Shown piece after piece: positions 15,688-23,241 of a DNA stretch of 30,018 nt (the stretch's first letter is position 1; each line of letters opens with the position of its first letter). Origin of the DNA: Helicobacteraceae bacterium (GTDB lineage Bacteria; Campylobacterota; Campylobacteria; Campylobacterales; Sulfurimonadaceae); the NCBI GenBank assembly GCA_027057185.1, contig JALUJE010000106.1, positions 1-30,018 on the forward strand, in the 5' to 3' direction. The notes under the pieces are model-generated. The model did no database searches, had not been told where the DNA came from, and saw only the letters and a program-made list of their open reading frames with translations. Position numbers and translations under genes: made by a program.

Positions 15688-16335
15688 TGCCCGAAGCGCC
15701 GTTAAACGTTCTGGAGTACCAATATCATGCCAGATTCCTTGGTATAACACACCACTAACACGTTGGTTAGTTGCCGCATTGCGTAACAGGGGTGCTAGTG
15801 GCTGTGATCCAGGGGAGAGATGCTCAAATAGCTCTGCGCGGTAATAACCGATACCGCTAAATGTGAATCGTGGAGTGCTATTATTGACAATATGCTCATG
15901 TACGAGGGCAAAATCTCCTTCTGGGTTATGGGAGGGGTTGGGTACGACAATGAGATGGGCAAGACAGCGCTTGAGCTGAATGTGAGGCATCACAGGGTAA
16001 TCGCACCAGATATCGCCGTTAATGACGAGAAATTCATTGCCTAAAAAGGGCAGTGCTTTGAGAATACCACCGGCACTCTCCAGAGCGCCGGTTGCTTGTT
16101 CATCAGAGTAGGTAATATGCAGACCCCACTGTGTACCATCTCCCAGAACTTCCGGAATTTTGTAACCCAGATGGGCGATGTTAATGACCACGTCTTTAAA
16201 GCCGTTGCGTGATAACCGTTCAAGGTGATGGACAATGAGCGGTTTGCCATAAACGGTTAGTAAGGGTTTGGGCAGGGTGTCGCTCAGCGGTCGCATGCGT
16301 TCACCGCGACCGGCAGCAAGAATCATTGCCGTCAC
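15655..16335 (-). CDS. murU: N-acetylmuramate alpha-1-phosphate uridylyltransferase MurU
   Basis: The 226-residue nucleotidyltransferase makes UDP-MurNAc from MurNAc-1-phosphate and UTP, bypassing the fosfomycin-sensitive de novo steps. The signature LAAGRGERMRPLSDTLPKPLL sits at residues 6-26, followed by GKPLI, VVINIAHLG and the metal-binding NGDIW. The short length, lacking a C-terminal hexapeptide domain, fits MurU rather than GlmU or RmlA. The GTG start at 16335 is chosen because it gives the usual MxAMILAAG opening; an ATG nine bases later is the alternative. It is the last gene of the anmK-amgK-peptidase-murU unit, three bases after the peptidase stop. The presence of amgK and anmK upstream strongly supports this specific assignment. 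Confidence 0.9.
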   Translation of the reverse strand: MTAMILAAGRGERMRPLSDTLPKPLLTVYGKPLIVHHLERLSRNGFKDVVINIAHLGYKIPEVLGDGTQWGLHITYSDEQATGALESAGGILKALPFLGNEFLVINGDIWCDYPVMPHIQLKRCLAHLIVVPNPSHNPEGDFALVHEHIVNNSTPRFTFSGIGYYRAELFEHLSPGSQPLAPLLRNAATNQRVSGVLYQGIWHDIGTPERLTALRASEYGTTDYRS

Positions 16336-16338
16336 AGG

Positions 16339-17229
16339 TTACAAACCGGTATCGCAGGCTTGAAACGAACCGCTTGTGAACCCGCGATTAAACCATGCCA
16401 TCCGTTGGGCAGCACTGCCATGAGTAAAGGTATCGGGTGCGACATATCCCTGTGCCTTTTTTTGCAGGGTGTCATCTCCAATAGCACTGGCGGCAGTGAG
16501 TGCTTCTTCAATATCGCCCGGTTCCAAAATACTACCTTTTGCATTGATGTAGTGTGCCCAGATCCCAGCGTAACAGTCGGCTTGAAGTTCCACTTTGACC
16601 TGTACGGCATTGGCCTGTGAACTGCTACGTGCCATCTGCTTTTCCTGATGGGATTTATTGAGTGTACCGACCAGATTTTGCACATGATGTCCAATCTCAT
16701 GCGCAATGACATAGGCCTGAGCAAAATCGCCCGGAGCACCGTGTCGACGGCTGAGTTCGTCAAAAAATCCTAAATCGAGATAGACTTTTTGGTCAACCGG
16801 ACAGTAAAACGGCCCTACCTGAGCATCGGCATAACCACACGCACACTGGACACTCTGGCGGAACAGTACTAGTTTGGGCTCACGGTAGGTTGTTCCAGCA
16901 GCGGCAAACTGTGTATGCCAGACGTCTTCGGTCTGTGCGAGCACCGCTGAGACAAATGCCGCGCTCTTATTGTCTTTTGCGGTAGTCTCAACAGCGTTAC
17001 TCTGAGGCACTGTAGCGGGAGTATTAAGCAGCGCCAAGGGGTTAAACCCCATAAAATAGGCTACAACACCGACAACAAGTACAATGCGTCCAATTTTAGT
17101 ACCAATGAGCATCTTGGCAAGCGGAAAGAGCAACCGCATCGCACCACGACCGCCTGAAGCACCGCGAACCGGACCGCGTGAGCGCATATCTTCAATATTG
17201 CCGCTTCGTCGTAAATCATCCCACTTCAT
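16339..17229 (-). CDS. YpfJ-family neutral zinc metallopeptidase
   Basis: The 296-residue protein has the family's MKWDDLRRSGNIEDMR opening, one membrane segment at about residues 46-63, and a periplasmic domain with the zinc motif HEIGHH (177-182) plus the downstream ELQADCYAG (third ligand Glu). Four Cys around residues 129-143 and near the end may pair. The family (YpfJ, Zn_peptidase) has no firmly known substrate. It overlaps the amgK stop by 14 bases and is followed by murU after three bases. Its place inside a peptidoglycan-recycling operon hints at a wall-related substrate, which is inference only. Confidence 0.9.
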   Translation of the reverse strand: MKWDDLRRSGNIEDMRSRGPVRGASGGRGAMRLLFPLAKMLIGTKIGRIVLVVGVVAYFMGFNPLALLNTPATVPQSNAVETTAKDNKSAAFVSAVLAQTEDVWHTQFAAAGTTYREPKLVLFRQSVQCACGYADAQVGPFYCPVDQKVYLDLGFFDELSRRHGAPGDFAQAYVIAHEIGHHVQNLVGTLNKSHQEKQMARSSSQANAVQVKVELQADCYAGIWAHYINAKGSILEPGDIEEALTAASAIGDDTLQKKAQGYVAPDTFTHGSAAQRMAWFNRGFTSGSFQACDTGL

Positions 17230-18190
17230 GAAACTCCTTTGTGATATTTGGTAGGGTAATTTTTTCTAATAGTGTAGCAAGTTTTTCAGTTTTTTGATAC
17301 TTTTTGGCACTGCGAATCAGATATTTTAGTGTGAGGGACAGATCTTTCAGGTAATCACGTTTACCGTCACGCAGGTAGAGACGGCAAAAGATACCTAGCA
17401 CTTTTATGTGGCGTTGCATGCTTGTAAAGTCACACCAGCGCAAGAACGTGGCATCATCTGCCGAGATTTTTGCCATGTCGCGAAATGTTAGTGCCAGTGT
17501 ATCAATCTCTTGAGGGTTAAACGCAATATAGCAATCTTTTAACAATGAGATGAGGTCGTATGTGAGTGCACCGTTCATAGCATCTTGATAGTCAATGACC
17601 CCGATAGTACCCGAGGGTGGCATCATAATATTTCGGGAGTGAAAATCCCGGTGGACAAACAGACCCTGAGGTTGTGCGAGCACCTCAGTTGCAATGTCGT
17701 GGAGACTTTGTTCGAGCATTGTGCTCTGGAATGTGTTAAGATGCAGATGGAGATAACGGTGCAAGAACCACTCCGGCATGAGCTGCATTTCATGGAGTAA
17801 AAAGGAGCGATCATACAGGGGAAGATCTGTGACATCGACATGCTGCATGGTGACAATCTCCTGCATGGCTCGGGTGTAAAGGGCGTGATAGTTGTCTGCA
17901 TTTAGAATATTGAGATAGTGTGAGGAACCGAAATCTTCAAGAATTAAAAATCCCGCTTCCAGATTAGCATCGAAAATCTTGGGTGCATGAACTCCCGCGT
18001 TCAAGAGACGTGCCGTAATCTCCACAAAAGGTTTTAGTGAGGCTTTTTCCAAAGATGCATCCATAAGAATTACGCTCTGGTTTTGGTGTGTGAGTCGAAA
18101 GTAACGTCGAAAACTGGCATCGGCAGAGGCAACGTCACATTGCCAGGTGCGCCATGGCGTAGTAGCGAGATACGTTTCAATCGTGTGCAT
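17216..18190 (-). CDS. amgK: N-acetylmuramate/N-acetylglucosamine kinase AmgK
   Basis: A 324-residue cytoplasmic kinase of the aminoglycoside-phosphotransferase fold that phosphorylates the anomeric hydroxyl of MurNAc (and GlcNAc), giving the MurNAc-1-phosphate used by MurU. The catalytic loop HRDFHSRN is at 180-187 and the metal-binding Asp at 200 in IDYQDA, followed by YDLISLLKDCYIAF, which is typical of AmgK. The ATG overlaps the anmK 3' end by 14 bases, and the 3' end overlaps the peptidase gene by 14. The order anmK-amgK-(peptidase)-murU makes the recycling function convincing. Confidence 0.92.
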   Translation of the reverse strand: MHTIETYLATTPWRTWQCDVASADASFRRYFRLTHQNQSVILMDASLEKASLKPFVEITARLLNAGVHAPKIFDANLEAGFLILEDFGSSHYLNILNADNYHALYTRAMQEIVTMQHVDVTDLPLYDRSFLLHEMQLMPEWFLHRYLHLHLNTFQSTMLEQSLHDIATEVLAQPQGLFVHRDFHSRNIMMPPSGTIGVIDYQDAMNGALTYDLISLLKDCYIAFNPQEIDTLALTFRDMAKISADDATFLRWCDFTSMQRHIKVLGIFCRLYLRDGKRDYLKDLSLTLKYLIRSAKKYQKTEKLATLLEKITLPNITKEFHEVG

Positions 18191-19265
18191 ATATTCCTCC
18201 TAAAACGGTATCCCGCGTTGCCCCGGTAACACTGTGCAGAGCAACACTTTCTCGATGATGTCGTTTGTATGCGAGCCATGCAAATGCCATGGCCTCCATA
18301 AAACTGCTATCAATGCCGTAACGATCGGTACGGCAGACGGATATGTCTGCTAACAAGGAGCGAAGCTGTTTCAATAGATAGCTGTTTTTTTCATTGCTGC
18401 CACAGACAAGAAGTTGTGTTACCGGAAATTTTTTCACGTTATCGGCAATACTGAGTGCTGTGAGTTTGAGCAATGTTGCCTGCACATCGGCAGGTGTTAC
18501 ATGTAAATTGGACAATTTCTTGGTAAGCCAAACCTCGTTAAACCGTTCTCTACCAGTACTTTTGGGAGCATCAAGCAGAAAGTAAGGTTCTTGAAGCAGT
18601 CGTTGCAACAGTACCGGATGCACCTTGCCACTTTGTGCCCAGGTGCCTTCGTGATCGTATGCGACTTTCTGGTGGCGCTGAATCCATAGATCAAGCAGTA
18701 CATTGCCCGGTCCGGTATCATATCCCAGCAGTGGTTCGCCTATAATGGTAATATTTGCCATGCCGCCAATATTGACAACAGCATTGACTCCTGGTAATCG
18801 AGCGAAAAGAAACTGGTGAAATGCCGGAGCAAAAGGGGCACCTTGCCCACCAAGAGCAATATCTTTACTGCGAAAGTCGCTGATGACATCAATACCGGTC
18901 AGGACCGCGACGATAGAGGCATCGCCTAGTTGCATGGAAAAAGGATGGTCTGCATTGGGAGCATGCCAGAGGGTTTGTCCATGCAGACCGATGGCGGCGA
19001 TCTTGTCGGGAGTGAGGGAGGTTTGTGCCAGCAACGCGTGAACCGCTTGAGCAAACAGATGTCCTAGACGGTGGTGTAGTGATCCAACCTTTGACAAGGC
19101 AGACGGTTCGGAGACGAGATGTAGTACGATACTTCTGAGTGTTTCAGAGAAAGGGTATTCATGTGCCGCGATGAGTGCGCATTGGTCTTGATCCAGCTCG
19201 CACAGCACGACGTCAACACTATCGAGACTGGTACCGGACATGATACCGATGTAGTACTGACTCAT
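18177..19265 (-). CDS. anmK: Anhydro-N-acetylmuramic acid kinase AnmK
   Basis: The 362-residue cytoplasmic kinase opens the 1,6-anhydro ring of anhMurNAc and gives MurNAc-6-phosphate. The family blocks are all present: IGIMSGTSLDSVD at residues 6-18 (ATP loop), GLHGQTLWH, a DFRSKDIALGGQGAPFAP stretch, NIGGMANIT and GYDTGPGN. The length is normal for the family (about 360-370). AAGGGG precedes the ATG by about seven bases. It heads the downstream half of the cluster and has its own strong promoter inside the end of the symporter gene. Confidence 0.96.
   Translation of the reverse strand: MSQYYIGIMSGTSLDSVDVVLCELDQDQCALIAAHEYPFSETLRSIVLHLVSEPSALSKVGSLHHRLGHLFAQAVHALLAQTSLTPDKIAAIGLHGQTLWHAPNADHPFSMQLGDASIVAVLTGIDVISDFRSKDIALGGQGAPFAPAFHQFLFARLPGVNAVVNIGGMANITIIGEPLLGYDTGPGNVLLDLWIQRHQKVAYDHEGTWAQSGKVHPVLLQRLLQEPYFLLDAPKSTGRERFNEVWLTKKLSNLHVTPADVQATLLKLTALSIADNVKKFPVTQLLVCGSNEKNSYLLKQLRSLLADISVCRTDRYGIDSSFMEAMAFAWLAYKRHHRESVALHSVTGATRDTVLGGIYAHD
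18497..18506. repeat. TTACATGTAA palindrome, copy 4 (inside anmK)
   Basis: Exact copy in coding sequence, read on the minus strand as Leu-His-Val. Confidence 0.6.
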
Positions 19266-19341
19266 GTCCTGCCCCTTCCTCGAAATTTTATAAGGTCGTG
19301 TACATTTAGAATGGAGATGCTCAAACGCCTCTTTGTCTATG

Positions 19342-19371
19342 ATTATAGCGTAGAATTCATCTCTTTTTCAA
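19342..19371 (-). promoter_or_regulatory. Sigma-70-type promoter for anmK-amgK-peptidase-murU
   Basis: On the minus strand TTGAAA (19371-19366) and a perfect TATAAT (19347-19342) are separated by 18 bases. The promoter lies at the 3' end of the symporter gene and the spacer behind it, about 75 bases before the anmK start. It would let the cytoplasmic recycling enzymes be transcribed independently of the exported hydrolase and the symporter. Confidence 0.6.
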
Positions 19372-20838
19372 TTGCATAATCCCAAACGATACGGCGGTAC
19401 CTAGGACAATCTGCCACGCGAAGCCGACATCGGCGCCAAAGAGATAGGGTTGTAGTGCCAGGACGGTGATAAAGCCGCCAATGAGCGCATACAACACACT
19501 GCGTTCATTGCCGCGTTGGGTAAAAATAGCGGCACCGTATACGCCCAGAAGTCCTGAATAGGCAAATGCCATGACCCCAAGTGCAAAACTGAGTAGCGGC
19601 AGCTCACTATCGTGATGCACAAGATAACTGAGGATGGCCATAAGAGAGAGGGCTATAGCAAATCCAAGTACGCCCAGACGCGCGGCAGTGACAAAATGCG
19701 CATCATCGACAGGAGAATGTCGGAGTTTTAGCGGCTTGTAGATATCTTCTATGGCAACGGATGCCATAGCTCCGAGTACCGAGTTGGTACTTGAAAGTGC
19801 TGCCGCAACCGCCCCGACCGTGACGAGACCTTTAAGTCCTTCGGGCATCTCATTCAAAATATAGTACATAAAAATGGTAACCGGTTCTCCTTGGAACTGT
19901 TGTGCAATCTCATGATGTCGGTAGAAGAGGTACAGTAGCAGTCCAATGGCTAAAAAGAGTAGTACGACGGGAATGGTAAAGAGAATGGAGTAGTAGAGTG
20001 AGCGTTGCCCCGAGAGCGTGTCTTTGCAGCTCAGTACCCGCTGTGTCATATCTTGATCCAGCCCATAGGCGGCAATATTGAGCAGTAGCCATCCTGTAAG
20101 TAGTCCAAAAATATTAAATTTTCCTTCCGATGAAAAACTGAGATTCCAGTCAATCAGACGGAGCTTATCATCTGCTTGCAGGGTTGCTATGATTGTGCTC
20201 AGATCACTATCGAGCGTTGTGTAAAGATAGACCAAGACGGCAATACCAGCACCGATATAAGTAATGGCTTGAATGATATCACTAAAAATAACCGACTTCA
20301 CTCCACCAACATAGGTGTAGGATAGTGCGCCAATCATGAGGAGTGCTATTGCATAGCTAACATGTAAAAAGGCAATGTCGTTAAAGAGAATCATGGAGAC
20401 TGCCAGCGCACCAATATAGAGTCGTGCCCCGCTTGCAAAGAGCCTGCCCAGCAAGAACATGATACCTGCATAGCGTTTGGCTCGTTTACCGTAACGACGC
20501 TCCAGCAGTTCATAGACAGTGACGGCATTAATGGCGTAAAAACGGGGAATCAGGATTTTAGCAACCACTAGTATTGCTAAGAGTGCTGAGAGGTAAAACC
20601 CTAAAAACGTAAGGTCGTGGCGGTAGGAGTACTCCGGACCGCCTAAAAACGTTGCTGCAGATTGAGAGGTTGCCAGCACCGAGATTGCAACAGCCAACAT
20701 CGGCATTCGATTGGAACCGACGAAGTAGTCGCGAGAGGTGTGAATTTTAGCTTGTGAGAGCAGTAAAGAGGTTATGGCAAGCATGAGGAAATAGGCACCA
20801 AACACCAGCCAGTCAAGCGTGGCAAATCCGCTCTGCAT
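19357..20838 (-). CDS. Sodium:solute symporter (SSS family)
   Basis: The 493-residue inner-membrane protein has about 13 hydrophobic segments. The SSS family is seen in the SRDYFVGSNRMP segment after TM1, the SATFLGGPEYSY stretch in TM2, and the SYTYVGGVKSVIFSDIIQ segment in the middle. Members import sugars, amino acids or sialic acid with sodium. The ATG at 20838 shares one base with the stop of the upstream NagZ/amidase gene (TGATG), so synthesis is coupled to that exported hydrolase, and anmK follows. The cargo is therefore most simply anhMurNAc, MurNAc or GlcNAc released outside the cytoplasm (inference). An in-frame TTG just before the ATG is not needed. Confidence 0.88.
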   Translation of the reverse strand: MQSGFATLDWLVFGAYFLMLAITSLLLSQAKIHTSRDYFVGSNRMPMLAVAISVLATSQSAATFLGGPEYSYRHDLTFLGFYLSALLAILVVAKILIPRFYAINAVTVYELLERRYGKRAKRYAGIMFLLGRLFASGARLYIGALAVSMILFNDIAFLHVSYAIALLMIGALSYTYVGGVKSVIFSDIIQAITYIGAGIAVLVYLYTTLDSDLSTIIATLQADDKLRLIDWNLSFSSEGKFNIFGLLTGWLLLNIAAYGLDQDMTQRVLSCKDTLSGQRSLYYSILFTIPVVLLFLAIGLLLYLFYRHHEIAQQFQGEPVTIFMYYILNEMPEGLKGLVTVGAVAAALSSTNSVLGAMASVAIEDIYKPLKLRHSPVDDAHFVTAARLGVLGFAIALSLMAILSYLVHHDSELPLLSFALGVMAFAYSGLLGVYGAAIFTQRGNERSVLYALIGGFITVLALQPYLFGADVGFAWQIVLGTAVSFGIMQLKKR

Positions 20839-22556
20839 CAATCTGCTTTTTCTGGAGCCGGTTGTAGCCCTAAGTCACGTACCCCGTGGCGTACCTGTGT
20901 CATAAAGGCATTACCGGGGTCAGCTTTGAGAGTACGATAGTTGCTGTCTTGCTCCAGCCAAAGTGGTGAGGACTCCATACTGCGATACTCATGATGACCG
21001 ATGAGGTATGTAATACCGGGATATTTGTTTTTGAGGTAGCGTACCAACACAATGTTCGCACGTACCTGAGCCGGGGTTAAGTCCTCATGGGTATTGTGTT
21101 CACCGCCAACATTTTCAATGCCGATGCTTGAGTAGTTTAAGCCGATGACATGGCGTGCCATCCAAGTTTCGGGCATGAGCCGGTAGATGGTACCGTCACG
21201 ATCTACTATAAAATGTGCCGAAACATTCAGTTGTCCGGCATTGGCAATATCGCTGCGGTCGTGAAAGAGTGTTTCGCCTTCAAGCCGCTTAAAAGCGTCA
21301 TGAAGATTCATGATGGCAGTCCAGTGCAGCACAATGATTTTTGGCGTTATGGTAATATCACTGACATTGAGGTCATAATGCTGTTGAATGTATTGGCGTG
21401 TCATGGCAATACGGTCGATGCCGAACTTTATAGGGCGGTCAATAATTTTAGGTGAAGCCGTCATGCGCCGTCGCAAAGCATTGATGCGTCGGTAGGATTC
21501 TTGAATGCGTGCCATGGGAATGGCTCCGGCATGTACCAGGGCCACCATGGTCTCCACCAGAGTTTCAATACGGTTGTGGGTGAGCTGATTGCCAAAGAGT
21601 AGTATATCGACCCCGGCATTGACGGCGAGGGTAAGTGTCGTATTGAGATCGTACTGTTTTGAGATGGCTTTCATCTGAAGGTCATCACTGATAATGATAC
21701 CCCGGTAGCGCATCTTATGGCGTAGCAGATCGCTGTTGACCCGATAAGAAAGGGTTGCGGGGTAGGTGGCATCGAGGGTGGCATTGTAAACATGAGCGGT
21801 CATAATCATATCGACCTTGTTCTCATGAATGAGTTGGCGGTAGGGCTCAAGTTCTACAGGATCCCAGCTTTGTGTTACATCGACGAAGCCTTCGTGAGAG
21901 TCTCCTAAAGAGGAGCCATGACCGGGAAAATGTTTGAGTACGCTGATAATACCTTCTTGATCTTGTGCTCTAATGAGCAGCTTGGCATAATGAACTACGG
22001 TATCGGAATCTTTGGCATAGGCACGCTCTAGGGCGACAATCACTTTGTTTTTTGGGTTACGTGCCAAATCAACTACAGGGGCAAAATTACAGTTAATGCC
22101 GTTGGCATGTAATTCCTGAGCGAGGGTGGCATACATATTTTTGGCGTTGGTGTCATTAGCTCCGGCAGCAAGAGCCGCTGCACTGGGAATGGCACGAAAG
22201 CCATACGCAGGTTTCATACGGGCAACGTTTCCGCCCTCCTGATCTATGGCGATGAGTAGCGGGTAAGATGATGCAGTTTGCAGCTGTGTGGTGAGCGTTT
22301 GCAACTGTTGGGGCGATCGAATATTTTTCGTACGGTTGCGGTCATGAAAATCTCTATCAAATAAAACCACTCCGCCAAGACGATATTGTGATAGATAACG
22401 ATAAAGTTCGCTGTTTTCATTGAGGTACTCGCCATCAAAGCCTACCACCAGCATGGAAGAAATCATGGTTTTGAGCTCGTCGTCACTCACCGGCTTGCTC
22501 GTTGCATAAAGCGGTAGCAGCAGGACCAGTATGAGTAGGGTTGCCATTTTGAGCAC
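20838..22556 (-). CDS. Exported NagZ-like beta-N-acetylhexosaminidase (GH3) fused to an N-acetylmuramoyl-L-alanine amidase (Amidase_2)
   Basis: A 572-residue two-enzyme protein with an N-terminal signal peptide (about residues 1-20). The GH3 domain (about 25-370) has IDQEGG (104-109), KHFPGHG (208-214) with Asp219/His221, and the nucleophile region IISDD (Asp291/292), as in NagZ. The second domain (about 400-560) is a zinc amidase of the AmpD/AmiD type: LHWTA (His411), IGIENVG (Glu481), GHHEY (His521/522) and KADPGNAF (Asp546). It could remove both GlcNAc and the stem peptide from muropeptides outside the cytoplasm. A GTG at 22556 is the preferred start because AAGGAG lies seven bases upstream; the frame stays open to 22637 but has no ribosome site there. 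Classical NagZ is cytoplasmic and single-domain. Confidence 0.88.
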   Translation of the reverse strand: MLKMATLLILVLLLPLYATSKPVSDDELKTMISSMLVVGFDGEYLNENSELYRYLSQYRLGGVVLFDRDFHDRNRTKNIRSPQQLQTLTTQLQTASSYPLLIAIDQEGGNVARMKPAYGFRAIPSAAALAAGANDTNAKNMYATLAQELHANGINCNFAPVVDLARNPKNKVIVALERAYAKDSDTVVHYAKLLIRAQDQEGIISVLKHFPGHGSSLGDSHEGFVDVTQSWDPVELEPYRQLIHENKVDMIMTAHVYNATLDATYPATLSYRVNSDLLRHKMRYRGIIISDDLQMKAISKQYDLNTTLTLAVNAGVDILLFGNQLTHNRIETLVETMVALVHAGAIPMARIQESYRRINALRRRMTASPKIIDRPIKFGIDRIAMTRQYIQQHYDLNVSDITITPKIIVLHWTAIMNLHDAFKRLEGETLFHDRSDIANAGQLNVSAHFIVDRDGTIYRLMPETWMARHVIGLNYSSIGIENVGGEHNTHEDLTPAQVRANIVLVRYLKNKYPGITYLIGHHEYRSMESSPLWLEQDSNYRTLKADPGNAFMTQVRHGVRDLGLQPAPEKAD

Positions 22557-22623
22557 CGGAAAACTCCTTATGGTGTTGTCGCGCCATTTTACAATAAATA
22601 ACATAATAGTAACACTGCTTGAA

Positions 22624-22629
22624 TATAAT
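22624..22629 (+). promoter_or_regulatory. Probable -10 box for the VOC-family gene
   Basis: A perfect TATAAT stands 24 bases before the start at 22653, in the short divergent gap shared with the NagZ/amidase gene. No clear -35 is visible. Confidence 0.4.
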
Positions 22630-22652
22630 TTTAGCATAAAGAGGAGATGACT

Positions 22653-23069
22653 ATGCAGCGATTAACCCCCAATATGGCAGTCAAAGATGTTGCCAAAAGC
22701 AGTGCGTTTTATAGAGATGTTTTAGGCTTTGAGCTGCTGATGGCAGTAGCGGAAGAGAAGAGCGGCTTTGATACGGATCTTGATGGAAGCAAACACTATA
22801 TTTGGGCCATGTTGAAACATGGTGGTGTCGAGGTGATGTTACAAGAAGATACCAGTTTAAAAGAGGATGTAGGTGATTTTTTCAGTACTATTGGTGCATC
22901 GATAACGTTGTATATTAACGTTGAAGACGTGGAAGTGTACTACCATGCCCTGCAAGAGAACGTGGCAATTGTTAAACCTCTTGAGACGACATGGTACGGC
23001 ATGCGCGAGTTTTATATGCGAGACTGTAACGGATATATTTTGGCCTTTGCCACACAAGAAGCGGTATGA
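22653..23069 (+). CDS. VOC-family (glyoxalase/bleomycin-resistance-like) protein
   Basis: The 138-residue cytoplasmic protein has two beta-alpha-beta-beta-beta modules: the first opens with MAVKDVAKSSAFYRDVLGFELL, the second with YINVEDVEVYYHAL and closes with FYMRDCNGYILAFA. These are the marks of the vicinal-oxygen-chelate fold. Enzymatic role and substrate are not determined; lactoylglutathione lyase is unlikely given the general form. The ATG at 22653 is chosen over the one at 22647 because GAGGAG (22641-22646) then has a spacing of six bases instead of none. It is divergent from the peptidoglycan hydrolase gene and has no obvious link to it. Confidence 0.85.
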   Translation: MQRLTPNMAVKDVAKSSAFYRDVLGFELLMAVAEEKSGFDTDLDGSKHYIWAMLKHGGVEVMLQEDTSLKEDVGDFFSTIGASITLYINVEDVEVYYHALQENVAIVKPLETTWYGMREFYMRDCNGYILAFATQEAV

Positions 23070-23204
23070 TATTTTGAGATCTCGATGCCCGTCTACTCGT
23101 AAAAAAACGGGACAACGTTGTATCAGTAGTATCAAAGCTTACCAAAAAACATAACTTTAAGTGGCAGGGATGGGGTAATGCACAAACCTTACACAAAATA
23201 ACAC

Positions 23205-23237
23205 TATAATGATCCTTTAAAAATTTATTAAAGGATC
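23205..23237 (+). promoter_or_regulatory. Promoter -10 box and RBS-masking inverted repeat before the multicopper oxidase gene
   Basis: TATAAT (23205-23210) is followed directly by a perfect inverted repeat: GATCCTTTAA (23211-23220), seven-base loop, TTAAAGGATC (23228-23237). The right arm contains the ribosome site AAGGA (23231-23235), six bases before the ATG at 23242. In RNA the hairpin would bury that site; in DNA the repeat could be an operator covering the transcription start. No good -35 is visible. Confidence 0.5.
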
Positions 23238-23241
23238 TTCT

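Noticed and set aside
22557..22637. Upstream extension of the NagZ/amidase reading frame
   Set aside because: The extra 27 codons lack a ribosome site and would bury the signal peptide; the GTG at 22556 has AAGGAG at ideal spacing.
23088..23120. CCCGT/ACGGG stem after the VOC gene as a terminator
   Set aside because: A five-base stem with a 14-base loop and no following T-tract is too weak to call.
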